From Ligula intestinalis (lineage: Eukaryota; Platyhelminthes; Cestoda; Diphyllobothriidea; Diphyllobothriidae): a DNA stretch of 64,000 nucleotides. Position numbers and translations under genes: made by a program. Under the pieces are notes generated by a model. The model was given only the letters and a program-made list of their open reading frames with translations. It had not been told where the DNA came from and ran no database searches. The DNA lies in contig JAYGXS010000004.1 in assembly GCA_036362985.1 (NCBI GenBank), positions 34,291,250 through 34,355,249 of the forward strand, given 5' to 3'. This document shows, piece after piece, positions 45,301-55,955 of this stretch (positions are counted from its first letter, which is position 1; each line of letters starts with the position of its first letter).

Positions 45301-47844
45301 TAGTCGTGCAGTCACACGAAATAGCAAATAATTGTGCTCGAGAAGTATTAGCGGTCCTCGCCGCTAGCACATATGCACATTGTCGTGTGTCATGCGTACA
45401 CAACTTGACTTTTCAAGGAGCAGGTGGAGAGGGTAAAATTAAACATAGGCAAGCAACTTGATTCATATGATTGGCAGCGATTATCTCGTATGGATGACAC
45501 CACTAACGGCTACTTGTGCAGTGCACTTACCTACGTCTGCCGAAGAATTTCTCATACGTTTACACGCCTTTTCTTGCGCACGCGAGAACATCTTCGATTG
45601 AGGGTGGTTAGCAAACAAAAACAGCTTTTTTGACACACCGGACGGATTCTACAACGTTCCACATAGAAACGTCAACTCCAAAGGATTCTGCGGACGGGTG
45701 AGCTGTTTTCTGCAGCAGTAAAGTAAACTAAAATGTGCTCGGTCATACCTCGCTCTCTGTTTTGTGAGTACAAATGTTTTTGATATTTGCAGGCCAGAAA
45801 TACGCGAAATTACATCGATGGAAAAGACTGCGTCCTAGAGCATGGGTGGTTCGTCTGTTTAAATTCGTTCCCACAGAAGTACAACGCACAACAAACATGA
45901 TTCTTAGTTAATTTAAGTGATTGCAGGACAGCACCACACCAAAAAAGCAGTGCCTTTGGCGTCCACAACTTATACAAAAAGTATTTAAATGGGTAGATAA
46001 TCATACAATTACCTACAAGCGCCAGATTTTAACGCTTGTTTAAGTAGCTTTATTGAATATAGTCATTGCACTGTGCTGTTTCATTGATGTTAGCGTATCC
46101 AATTCTCGGCTAAATCTAAGACCATCAAATATTCCTCCTTCATATCATATTCTTGTTATATCTTTATACACACTTTTGAGTTTATTGAAGAGAATTGTAG
46201 AAAACCTATATCATTTTAGTCCACCATACATGAAATAATTTTTTCGTTTAATGCTCAGTTCATAGAAGATACTTGATTCCTCAACGATTTTGCATATTCA
46301 GCCTCGTTTTAGGTTCTTATTGTTTGGTATAATGTCTTTCAAAGAACACTAAGAGTCCGATTGCGTATATTTTTCAGTCCCATAAGCAACAGTTTCTTCT
46401 CCCGAAAAACCACAAATATAATTCCAACTGCTATAGTTACTGGAAATGCTCAAGCTGGGTTTTCACTGTCTTCATTCTTCGTTCCACCTCACTGGCTTCC
46501 GTCATTTGGCATCACCAGTAAGGGTATTATTCCCGAAGAAACAACTGCACAAGTTTGCTTCTTCGGTTGACGATTTTGTGTGATTATTTTGTACCGTGTA
46601 CCTGGACCGATTTGCTACACTGTCCTGTATTTAATAGTACCGTTCTAGATTGATTGACATCACTAAATGAATGTTAACAAATCTGAAATTCATAGAGAGA
46701 CACCTAAATTTAATTCAAATAAACGGACCTAAGGATTAAAAGTGCCTTCAATGTTTGTAGGGAATAAAAATTGGACTAAGGTCTTAGTTGCGTCTTAAGC
46801 ACGTCTTTTACATTTGAATTTACACAGCAAAAGGAACCTCGATACTAGAAACGTTTCTCCTAAGCGCATATTCAACAGCATATGTTCAAAAGCTACTTTA
46901 TGAAAGACTGTGAGTTCAAACACTGTAGCAATGACTACATGACGACAACTTTGAAGTTTTTAATCTGATCAGTGAATTTAAGGAAGTCCGGACGCAGTAC
47001 GATCCACTGGAAAAGCTCCCGGAAACTATCACCTTTTTTTCATGCAGTTTGCTGCTACTTAGGTTGACTAAATGAATTCACGTATATTAATTTCACTTTG
47101 TGACTCCCTTTTCCTACTGAGACTAAAAATAAAATGAAAAAAGTTTATTCCTTCAGTTATTAAGTCGTCAACAAAGCCATTTATTTTAACTATCAAATGG
47201 CTACCACGTAGGTTTGTATCAAGCACTACTTTAATAGCTAGGGTTTTCTCGCCAACTTGTATAAATGCAATGACACATCGCTTTAACTGTAAATGTTATT
47301 CTCTTGTTGTTCTAATAGAGAACGCTTTCAAAAGTCATCAGACAAATATTAGTTTTTTGATAAGTAATTATTAGGCCGTTACAATAGATCGGTAAGGGAA
47401 TATGTTAATCATGTACCGGAAATAAGTCACATTCGTATGCAAGCTGAAGCCTCTTAGCCCGGCTGCCCTTGATGCTGGACTCGGACCATCATGTTAGGAC
47501 ATACTGCTTTTCCTTATTGGATTGCCTGCAAATCCTCTTCAACTGGCCCCAAATCCAAAATTAACGAGCAGTTCCCCAATCTTCATGAGTGAAACCACTT
47601 CCTACATGCATACAGAAATATGGTGTTAATCGAAACGAAAATGCATGTCACGGACATAAGTTTAAAAGAAGTGTGCCTACACGATTGGCCACGTGCTGTA
47701 GGGTAGTGTTTATCGTTTTGTAAAGGGATGCACACGTCCCAGGGTACCCTGGGACTCACGCTTGATCCCCGCCGGTAGCCGCACAGCGGCAAAATGTCGT
47801 ATGCAAAATACAATTATGGATCAAGAAACGAGGGGCTAGAACGG
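45301..47844. other. No recognisable gene
   Basis: Short frames without motifs. Confidence 0.45.
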
Positions 47845-47985
47845 CCATTTCTGCCTTATAAGTCATCATCAGCCATCCATTTCCAACGTCTTCTGTTACA
47901 GGAGGTGTAACCTACGACCCTTCGGTTCAAAATTCAGTGATTTAATTACCGAACCTCAAGGAAAAATGGGGAGAGCGAGGCCTGT
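47845..47985 (-). mobile_element. tRNA-derived SINE copy
   Basis: On the minus strand a possible B box (AGGTTACACCTCC) precedes the core GGATGGCTGATGATGACTTA and AAGGCAGAAATGGCCGTTCT. The core is one of the best preserved in the window. Confidence 0.55.
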
Positions 47986-48734
47986 AATCCATGATTAAGC
48001 GATAATTGTCATTGGAATCCGAAAGGGTAACGAGGGTTTTTCTCCATGGTTAGACTGTCTGAGTTCTACATGTGATACGTCCCCGAGACCACTGTACGCA
48101 TGCTTGGATTGCTCAACGTAGGCTTTGGTCACAGACATGAGGTCACTACTCGGTGCTTCTTGATGCAGCCCAAAGGTCGGCTACCGCCCGAAGACACATC
48201 AGAAGTTGTTTCATGCGTCAACTGGCTAGACTGAATGATTAATTACCGCGGCATGACTGACAAACTACCAAGTTTATGCATGAATGAACACGCTATAGCT
48301 GTAGAATGAAAAGATACGCAATCGTGTATTATCATGCACAGCCTCAAAAATAATCGCCAATTCGGCACACGCGTAATCAGCCAAAAGTATAATAGCTAGG
48401 GAGATAATCGGATCCTGGCACTTTGATGTTAGTAAGATAAACAACATGGTCGACCTTCCGGTGCCATACGAGGCTGTCGCGCACCAACTGGAGTAGAAAG
48501 CAGTACCAATGAAAATATCGAAAAATATACCTATTCGGAGGAAGCAAAAAAGACTGATTGAAATTATCTTTTAATTATTTTCGTCAATATTTGATGATGC
48601 ACTTCACTACAAATGGGAAGGGTCAGATGAGGAAACCGTCCACCCAGATATCGTCTTACCGTCTAATTGCATGTAACCACCCGGAGCCGGCATTTTTGCC
48701 TGTATACGTATATATGTATTAGTGCTGAAAATTC
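47986..48734. other. No recognisable feature
   Basis: Nothing recognised except short frames. Confidence 0.45.
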
Positions 48735-48850
48735 GATTCCCAGGTAGTAGATAAGAAGAAAGGGGAGCGTTTACCGGGAGAGGTTTATTACAGGTCTGAC
48801 GTTTCGGGTAGTGGTCTCGTCTACCCATCTTCAGCGAATGGATACTCTGG
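48735..48850 (-). mobile_element. Solo PLE terminus with hammerhead
   Basis: The antisense terminus begins near TCCCAGGTAGTAG and contains GGTTTATTACAGGTCTGACG, comparable to the family A end but clearly diverged. No RT or endonuclease sequence was found on either side within several hundred bases. Confidence 0.65.
48792..48840 (-). ncRNA. Hammerhead ribozyme motif, CTGAAGA core
   Basis: On the minus strand: CTGAAGA (complement of 48828-48834; position 7 of the core may be any base), then a perfect 6-bp stem II (GGGTAG/CTACCC) with a 9-base loop, GAA, ACGT, C, AGACC. Core and stem II are consistent with an active fold. Stem I is weak, with a mismatch at its first pair. Confidence 0.7.
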
Positions 48851-49989
48851 CTCAAAATTCTCGTCTTTATGCCATCCTTTCTTGCGTGTGCCCTTTCGAT
48901 CAATCACGTTTGAGTCACTCTGTGTGTCTCTGGCCACGTCTTCGGCCTCCCTGTCATTCGGTCTCCTGCCTGTCACCGTGTCATCCTTTTTTATATATGT
49001 ATATATTTATTGCAATAAACAGACGAAATTATTTTGAAAAATAAATCTTTTCATGCATGCAATCTGGGGATTGTCCCTAGTTCATCGTCAGACTATGTTT
49101 TGAGTACAAAACAATGAGTTATTAGCTGTGTCTAACAAACGATTCGAAAGAAGGATGACGTCTGCGCCAATACGCGTTAACTTCATTTTATCATCCCTTC
49201 ATGGTTGGCTGTACGCGTTTGAATTTGACCTTGTTTGTGCAGTAGGTGGTTGTATTGGTGGGGCGCCAATCGATCACAGCACGAAGCATAGTGGTCTTGT
49301 AATGCCACGCCAATCTCCCTTGCGTTCATAAATACATGCAGATGATGGAGATCTGGATGGTATTTCATATGTTATTTGTCGTCCTCATCCAGTCGTATTT
49401 AATATTGCGTGTGTAACATCTCATGTATTGGCCATGGAAATTCCTGTTTTGACAACTCGGCCATTGGTGCGTCACAAAAGGCTTTACAACGGAAAAATAA
49501 CAATTGTTCTTAAAAAGAAGAAACACCGCAGTTTATTAGCTAATATTTCGTTTTTTAGAAAATCCGAAAAGTCTAAGAATTTGAACGATCAGGTTTTATA
49601 ATAATTTTATAAGTTTAGACTGTAAAAGAGGCCTGTTCAGGCAAAAAGTGGACTTTATTAAGCAGTAAAAATAGAATTCCGCTTGCAAAATTCCTTTTTA
49701 CAGTTATTTGGGAGATATTCTCTTCTGTATTAAGCTCAATGTTAAGCAGGGCCGTGAGCAAACAACCCAAAATTAACTAATTATTCTAACACGGTTTCAG
49801 CATCAGTATATTTAAGGGATATAAAGGCAGATTGCCTTTGATTACCCTATTTGTACAGGTGTCGTGCTAGAAAAAAAGCAAATCCCAGATTGTTGGCGAG
49901 GCCAAATGTCCTGAGCCATGAGGTAGTACATAGTTTTTAGGAGCATGCAGTGAAAAAACGCCTTGTGATTTTGAGGAAACAAACTGTCT
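48851..49989. other. No recognisable gene
   Basis: Short frames only. It may include the outer end of the minus-strand PLE 3' UTR, whose limit I cannot fix. Confidence 0.4.
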
Positions 49990-50075
49990 CTCTTGCAGGG
50001 GGGGTTTCGATGAAGTTTCACGGGACGGGTCAGCTGATTCTTCGGTTAATACATTGTTGGAATATTAGAAGTCAA

Positions 50076-50120
50076 TTTTTGGCAAACAATTGTTTTCAGC
50101 AACTCTTCATCAGACCGAAC
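50076..50120 (-). ncRNA. Hammerhead-like motif with 10-nt palindromic stem III
   Basis: On the minus strand: TTCGGT, CTGATGA, AGAGTTGCT, GAA, AACAATTGTT, T, GCC. Core CTGATGA and GAA are intact. The stem III segment is a perfect 10-nt palindrome without a loop, so it would pair between two molecules or two tandem units. Cleavage is predicted after the T (H at position 17). Stem I pairs GGT with GCC (one G-T). Stem II is very short (2 bp), the main weakness. It lies about 120 bp downstream of the ORF stop. Confidence 0.6.
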
Positions 50121-50241
50121 ATTTGCAAGGGAAATTAACGCTGTACATAACAACAAAAGTTTGAATAGGTAGAAAAATTAATAACTATCTAACATGGGCG
50201 CTGATTGGCCAACGCGGACTATGTCAGTTTGCGCATGTAGG

Positions 50242-51378
50242 TCATGTCAGCGTGTTGGTTGAGGGATTGTCGCTTGTTGGTAAGGGCGAAATCCTATCGC
50301 CACCTGGTGTCGGTTTAGACCATGGAAGTGACAGAGCTTGTGTCAGAGTCTTCTGACAACACAGCACTGGATTTTCTAGCCTTATAGCTACTGCTTCGGC
50401 TGTTGCAAGCATCCGTTGGCGTACGTTTTTGGAAAAATTATATGGTGTCCTATAGACCACTTGAGAGGCTTCGTTAGTATCGACTCGATGGTTCGTATCG
50501 ACTAGATGTGCGATAATAGCACTCGAGATCGAGCTAGTTTCACCTTTACTTAGCCAGGTTGGTATGTGCTCACGTACCCTCTTTTCGAGACGCCTCGTTA
50601 AACGGCCGATGTATCCCGCTCCACAGGAGCAAGTGAAAGAGTAAATGCACATTGATTTGGCCTTCAAAGGGAGTCTGTCTTTACCTTCCAATTGTAGGAG
50701 GGGAGAGTTCGTGAAGAGCACCCGTAAGTTCGCCACTGGGAAAGCGTTTGTGATTGCAGTCCTCAAGCGTCGTCTGACCAGCTCGCTGGTTGCAGCGCCT
50801 AAGAAAGGCAGTCTTATGAACACGGCTTTCTTTTCTGCAGTTAAGGTGACAGGCTTTTTGGCGCGTTCACCAATATTTCTGCAGATGAACCTTTCCGAGT
50901 ATCCATTTTCAATTAGTGTATGCTGCAGCTGTTGGAGTTCTGCTTCAACAGTTTCAGGAGAACAGATCTGTCGTATTCTAACCGCTAATCCCTGGACCAG
51001 ATTTCGTTTTATATTGAGGGGGACAAAACTGTGGAAGTAAGTGCATTGTCCTGTCCAGGTTTTCTTTCGAAAAACCCTGCGAAGGATAGATCCATCCTCT
51101 TGCCTACGCAGAAGGACATCAAGGAACGCAATTTCTTCGTCCACTTCAGTCTCAGCAGAACACTTGAGAGATGGGTGAGCGCTGTTAAACTTTGCGACCA
51201 AGGCGCGTATGTCAGCATTATAGTCAGTCAAACAGAAGATATCATCTACATATAGACCGTAGAATGCAAGGTCATTGATGAAGTCCCCTAGACTCGTTTT
51301 CTCGATCTTGTCCATAAAGACATTTGCAAGAAACCGTCCAAGTGGTGAGCCCATCGCCACACAATCAATCTGTCTGTA
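50242..51378 (-). CDS. PLE reverse transcriptase / GIY-YIG, 5'-truncated, open
   Basis: A frame open for about 380 codons, starting inside the RT palm (YRQIDCVAMGSPLGRFLANV) and ending at a natural C-terminus (stop at 50242-50244). It holds the catalytic YVDD at 51241-51252 and the AFLDVLLRRQ block. The linker (ENGYSERFICRN) is followed by a GIY-YIG domain with the CSCGAGYIGR motif (GYIG at 50605-50616) and the downstream Arg and His-rich part. The RT fingers and first catalytic Asp are missing, so no active RT is expected. The endonuclease half is complete in this copy. It is the longest minus-strand frame of the window and has no frame shift, suggesting a recent insertion. Confidence 0.85.
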   Translation of the reverse strand, partial: YRQIDCVAMGSPLGRFLANVFMDKIEKTSLGDFINDLAFYGLYVDDIFCLTDYNADIRALVAKFNSAHPSLKCSAETEVDEEIAFLDVLLRRQEDGSILRRVFRKKTWTGQCTYFHSFVPLNIKRNLVQGLAVRIRQICSPETVEAELQQLQHTLIENGYSERFICRNIGERAKKPVTLTAEKKAVFIRLPFLGAATSELVRRRLRTAITNAFPVANLRVLFTNSPLLQLEGKDRLPLKAKSMCIYSFTCSCGAGYIGRLTRRLEKRVREHIPTWLSKGETSSISSAIIAHLVDTNHRVDTNEASQVVYRTPYNFSKNVRQRMLATAEAVAIRLENPVLCCQKTLTQALSLPWSKPTPGGDRISPLPTSDNPSTNTLT

Positions 51379-51415
51379 CAAAGCAACTACGTCTGGACAA
51401 AGCAACTACGTCGGA
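51378..51415 (+). repeat. 19-bp tandem duplication at the PLE head-to-head junction
   Basis: 51378-51396 and 51397-51415 begin with the same 16 bases (ACAAAGCAACTACGTC). The second copy is the native RT coding sequence (KATTSE). The first is filler at the junction with the inverted copy. A short templated duplication here is expected when a reverse transcriptase or repair polymerase switches template. Confidence 0.85.
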
Positions 51416-52739
51416 GATTGAAACACTAAGACCTGTAGGAACGACGATACCTAGAATATATGGACTTCCGAAAATTCACAAACAGGGGCTACCCTTACGT
51501 CCTATCCTGGATATGAGAAACTCCCCTTACCACACCATTGCTAAATGGCTGGTTGTAAAGCTGAAACCTCTTGGAAGTTACATGTATCCTAGAAGCCTGA
51601 AAGACACATTTGAATTTGTCAAAGTTATAAAGAATATGAACGTTGCAAGAAGTAAGATGCTCACATTGGATGTATCGTCACTATTCACCAACGTACCTGT
51701 GGCAGAAACGTGCGACGTTATTCGGGACACGAACTACCAGATAGGTATGCCCGAGAAAACCCTCAAAGATCTCCTTACGCGATGCACACAAGATGTCCAA
51801 TTTCTCTTCAATGGTCAGTTTTACAGACAGATTGATGGTGTGGTGATGGGCTCACCACTTGGACGGTTTCTTGCAAATGTCTTTATGGGCAAGATCGAGA
51901 AAACGAGTCTAGGGGACTTCATCAATGACCTTGCATTCTACGGTCTATATGTAGATGATATCTTCTGTTTGACTGACTATAATGCTGACATACGCGCCTT
52001 GGTCGCAAAGTTTAACAGCGCTCACCCATCTCTCAAGTGTTCTGCTGAGACTGAAGTGGACGAAGAAATTGCGTTCCTTGATGTCCTTCTGCGTAGGCAA
52101 GAGGATGGATCTATCCTTCGCAGGGTTTTTCGAAAGAAAACCTGGACAGGACAATGCACTTACTTCCACAGTTTTGTCCCCCTCAATATAAAACGAAATC
52201 TGGTCCAGGGATTAGCGGTTAGAATACGACAGATCTGTTCTCCTGAAACTGTTGAAGCAGAACTCCAACAGCTGCAGCATACACTAATTGAAAATGGATA
52301 CTCGGAAAGGTTCATCTGCAGAAATATTGGTGAACGCGCCAAAAAGCCTGTCACCTTAACTGCAGAAAAGAAAGCCGTGTTCATAAGACTGCCTTTCTTA
52401 GGCGCTGCAACCAGCGAGCTGGTCAGACGACGCTTGAGGACTGCAATCACAAACGCTTTCCCAGTGGCGAACTTACGGGTGCTCTTCACGAACTCTCCCC
52501 TCCTACGATTGGAAGGTAAAGACAGACTCCCTTTGAAGGCCAAATCAATGTACATTTACTCTTTCACTTGGTCCTGTGGAGCGGGATACATCGGCCGTTT
52601 AACGAGGCGTCTCGAAAAGAGGGTACGTGAGCGCATACCAACCTGGCTAAGTAAAGGTGAAACTAGATCGATCTCGAGTGCTATTATCGCACATCTAGTC
52701 GATACGAACCATCGAGTCGATACTAACGTAGCCTCCTGA
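51397..52739 (+). pseudogene. PLE reverse transcriptase / GIY-YIG, 3'-truncated
   Basis: An open frame through most of the RT. IYGLPKIHKQGLPLRPI (first PLE RT blocks) lies near 51457-51508 and LDVSSLFTNVP (first catalytic Asp) near 51666-51699. VMGSPLGRF follows near 51842-51868, YVDD at 51948-51959, and AFLDVLLRR after it. The GIY-YIG block is at 52584-52595. The upstream part of the annotated frame (51324-51396) is read-through of the inverted copy and filler. The N-terminus before KATTSE is missing. The frame stops at 52737-52739, right after homology to the minus copy ends, so about 80 C-terminal residues are lost. A Cys of the C-x-C pair before the GIY-YIG block is Trp here (TWSCG). Confidence 0.85.
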
Positions 52740-53324
52740 TATGCTTCAAATTCTCTTAGTACAGGTGGTCCGAGTCGAATATACTCTGCACTCCCCACCT
52801 TCACCCTTTACTCCATGGGTGACAATTTTTCTCCAAAACTCTCTCAAATGACATTTACACCCCTATACTTTCTGAACAATGCCTAAGGAGTTTTTTTCAT
52901 TGTCGGCCCTCCCTTAGCTAATTTAAATAACTGGCAACCCCACTGTTCTGTAATGTGCTGCTGATCAAATGCATTGAAAAACTGTCCTGTACCAATAGGG
53001 AGTTCAAACGTATTTACCTATTTTCCCTCAATAAAACCTGACCTGACCTTAAGTTCAGTCTTCCAACTTCATGAGTTATGCAGTATACTGGAGAAATATA
53101 TCCCGGAATCTTTGGTCTATGTGTTAAACGCTCTGAGAAAAATTCACAAACCCGTTGCTCTGTCGGAAGTGTACCATAATATTAATGAGAACAGAGTAAT
53201 GCTCAATGAAGCAGTCGTGGAACATGCTTGACCCGTTCTACCTAGGTGCTCAATGTAGGGTTACTACAAGCAGTCACATAGCGACTAGTAACTTATGTAC
53301 CGTAAAGAGTACCATCAAAGAAAA
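52740..53324. other. No recognisable feature
   Basis: The family C 3' UTR and hammerhead are not present downstream of the truncated copy. An 85-codon frame at 52974-53231 has no motif. Confidence 0.45.
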
Positions 53325-53470
53325 AGGGAGACTGGGATAAAAATTTCCGGCTTACGCATCGCACCTAGTACAAATTGTTGAGTACCCGAGATTCGAACCC
53401 GTACTCCATTTTTATGTTACGAGTCGCTACCTCACTGCCAGTGAGAAATCTAGACTAACCCAAGAAACCC
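53325..53470 (-). mobile_element. tRNA-derived SINE head
   Basis: On the minus strand an A-box-like segment (CTGGCAGTGAGGTAGCGAC) is followed by B-box GGGTTCGAATC (complement of 53390-53400) and CGGGTACTC. This is close to the head of the copy at 4540-4692 (CCGGGTGCTC). The core beyond it is decayed. Confidence 0.6.
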
Positions 53471-55108
53471 AACGGACCGAGTATGACCCGTAATGTGACA
53501 GGTAGGCACTTCTTTATTATGAATACTATACAGTAGTCGCCAATGACCATGCAACGTTCATAGTGAAATTTGACCTGGTAGTTTAGCATATATTTAGAAA
53601 TACTATTTTGATTCATTCAGTTTATTGAATGCTGTGAAAGCCTTTTACTTAGTTAAATCGTCATTTTAGTTAGATTTATTCAGAGAAGCGGCCATTAGTT
53701 TTGGGAAAATTGGGAGCAGTCTCATATGGAAGGCATTTCCTATGCTATTACGAAAGGGAGAACCAAACTACACTATAATGTTGATAACACTAGGAAGGAA
53801 CTGTGAAATAAGTAAAATAGGTATAGACAATATCCCTTCCAGAACTGGAAAATTTTATCCTAAATTGTTCAGATTGAAGTGAAGCCAAGTTAAAGGGACC
53901 AAATTTGCTTGCAGTGACATTGACGCTTTGTATTTTAAAAATCATATTTAGCTATTCTGTGGAGTTTTTTTGCAGAAAATGCAATAGCAGAAGAGTATTT
54001 TTTTAAATGCACCAATAAACCTCGAATGTCTTTCATAAAAATTCAATGTCTAACATGTTATCGCTAATATAGGAGAATGAAGCCTTTATTGGATTTAAGT
54101 CGTGAAGAAATATAGTTTTTGTATACTTTACGTTCCCTGATGCTTTATTTAGAAACGGAAGAGACGAAAGAATAATCAGTGGTTCCAAAAATAGCAATGT
54201 ATAAGGCCAGTTTTTTTTAATTCACCCGTTTATAACTGACTGGAATTAATCTACTCATGCGGAAGGTAAACCATTATAAAGAGAAAAGAAAGTTCTTGCA
54301 TCTCCAGTCAAATTGAATCGTTTATCTTCAGGAAACTTAAATAAATTCTCAAAGGTATCAAATTTCGTTGTGACATTACGTTGGAAAAAGTTAATATACG
54401 CAGAAGTTTGTCAGCCAAATATATTCAAAGCAATTTTAAGAGGTAACCGTTTCTGGAAAGTTTTTATCAATCTTAGGAATAATAGTTTAAAAACTTCAGT
54501 GCGGACAAGATTTACACAAGACGATATGTTTTGCTGTTCTGAGGCATTCCTGTGTATCAAAAACGTTGCCATCCTCATTAAAACTTATGTTGGAAAGCAG
54601 TTTATTTCGGTAAATGCTCTTTATATCTATCTTATTTAAAATGTTTTGGTGTAACTTTCGAACAAATGCAGAATTTATAAATTTATCAATGAAGACAGTA
54701 AAAAGAAGGAAAATTATGACACACTTTTGTTGATGACATTCAATAAATATTCATCAAGTAAGATTTAAATTAACAGAATATCTTAACTAAAGAAAATGTC
54801 TTTATATATATAGATATGTAGAAAGCGGTTGCTATAAGTTTTCAATTGAACGCAATATCTAAATTTATTGTTCTAATTTATAGCTCTTTTTACGTCTCCA
54901 AAATCACGTGATTATCGAGACAATTTTATTTTTCTTTACAAACACTTAGTATTCCCCATAGTTCGTTTAAGTACCTTATATGCCTGATGCAGTTCATTAT
55001 TATTTCTAAATCTTCCTTAATGCATTCACATTTGTATTCGATTAATGATCAAACTTAAACAAAGTTATGAAAATTGCATGGTCTGTGGCAACTACTGTAT
55101 ATCTATTC
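53471..55108. other. AT-rich, no recognisable gene
   Basis: A 108-codon frame at 54313-54639 is AT-rich with no motif and no splice support. Confidence 0.45.
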
Positions 55109-55206
55109 GTAGATAGGCGTACACCGATCAGATACAGAGCACACCTGCCCTGTTTTGTGATGTCCAGTGTTTTCGGGATCCCCCAAATCTTGCCACATGG
55201 CTAATT
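55109..55206 (+). repeat. Repeat X, sense copy
   Basis: About 98 bp beginning GTAGATAGGCGTACACCGAT and ending GCCACATGGCTAAT. It is the reverse complement of 55454-55552 with scattered mismatches. Confidence 0.75.
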
Positions 55207-55245
55207 TTAATGTTACTTACTAAGTTTCAGCGAAATTTTGTTATT

Positions 55246-55440
55246 TTTAGGACATATTACCGTAAGGCAGAGAATCCAGAATGGCAATTTCTGCATCATT
55301 ACGCATCTTCAGTTGGACATACCCTACTCAAGTGCAGCAGAGGAAATTGCCGCCATTGTCGAGCTTCAAACCCGCGTCTCACCAGTCAGCGGCCAACGCT
55401 CTAGCCATTGAGCCATCGGGCTCGATGTCTTGACAATTGT
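55246..55440 (-). mobile_element. tRNA-derived SINE, minus copy of an inverted pair
   Basis: On the minus strand: CGAGCCCGATGGCTCAATGG (A-box side), TAGAGCG, then GGGTTTGAAGCTCG (B-box side). Next come TGGCGGCAATTT and the core with AACTGAAGATGCG and GCAGAAATTGCCATTCTGG. The head is clearly tRNA-like. It pairs with 55575-55770 in inverted orientation. Confidence 0.75.
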
Positions 55441-55583
55441 TGATCGGGACTATACATTAGCCACGCGGCAAGGTTCGGGAGTTTCCGAAAACACTGGAAA
55501 TCACAAACCAGGGCGGGTTTGATCTGTATCTGATCGGTGTACGCCTATCTACTAATGTATAGTCCCGATCAACAACCGTCAAG
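55429..55583. mobile_element. 155-bp segment with 32-bp terminal inverted repeats
   Basis: 55429-55460 and 55552-55583 are reverse complements at 30 of 32 bases (inner part GATCGGGACTATACATTAG). Between them lies the antisense copy of repeat X. It separates the two inverted SINEs. It could be a small fold-back element, or the joined 5' flanks of two inverted SINE copies. Confidence 0.7.
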
Positions 55584-55770
55584 AAGACGAGCCCGATGGA
55601 TTGATGGTTAGAGCTTTCGCATCTGACCGGAGAGACAAGGGTAAGAAACTCGAGATTGGCGGCAATTTCCCCTGCTACACTTGAATAGGGTATATCCAGC
55701 TGACGACGTCTACTGAGGCAGAAATGGCCATTCTGGATTCTCTGTCTTACGGTGATATGTCCTAAAAATA
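55575..55770 (+). mobile_element. tRNA-derived SINE, plus copy of an inverted pair
   Basis: GAGCCCGATGGATTGATGG and TAGAGC (A-box side) lead to a decayed B box (AAACTCGAGATTGGCGGC). The core CCAGCTGACGACGTCTACTG follows, then GGCAGAAATGGCCATTCTGG and a tail ending at TATGTCCTAAAAA. The same 3' end in the minus copy lies near 55246. Confidence 0.75.
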
Positions 55771-55955
55771 TGTATGTATGTATTAGTCTATGCGTGTACT
55801 CAACAGAGGAGAAAGGAAATTTATGAAGATTAATGGCTCCATCAGAGGGCAGATTAGCTTTGTCCTTGCGGAGGACCAGGCAGACAATGATATGGATTTT
55901 GTGTTTCCCGGTTCGATTTACTTTAGTTACTTACACAAATATTTGCCTTTCGTAG

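Larger units (their letters stand above)
49990..52739. mobile_element. Two family C Penelope-like elements, head to head
   Basis: A minus-strand copy (3' UTR and hammerhead at its left end, ORF 50242-51378) abuts a plus-strand copy (51397-52739). The shared 914 bp (50465-51378 and 51822-52735, position x pairs with 103200 minus x, no indels) are nearly identical. The minus copy lacks the RT N-terminal half but keeps the 3' end. The plus copy keeps the RT front blocks but is cut off within the C-terminal domain. Together they look like a strand-switch product of one insertion event, or two very recent insertions. Confidence 0.85.

Noticed and set aside
45111..45461. 116-codon plus-strand frame
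   Set aside because: It crosses a repeat-like segment (possible PLE end on the other strand), with no domain or splice support.
50645..51040. Plus-strand 131-codon frame, and its mirror at 52160-52555
   Set aside because: Both are antisense shadows of the PLE frames and are duplicated only because the PLE is.
54313..54639. 108-codon frame
   Set aside because: AT-rich composition, no domain, no splice signals; fits chance.
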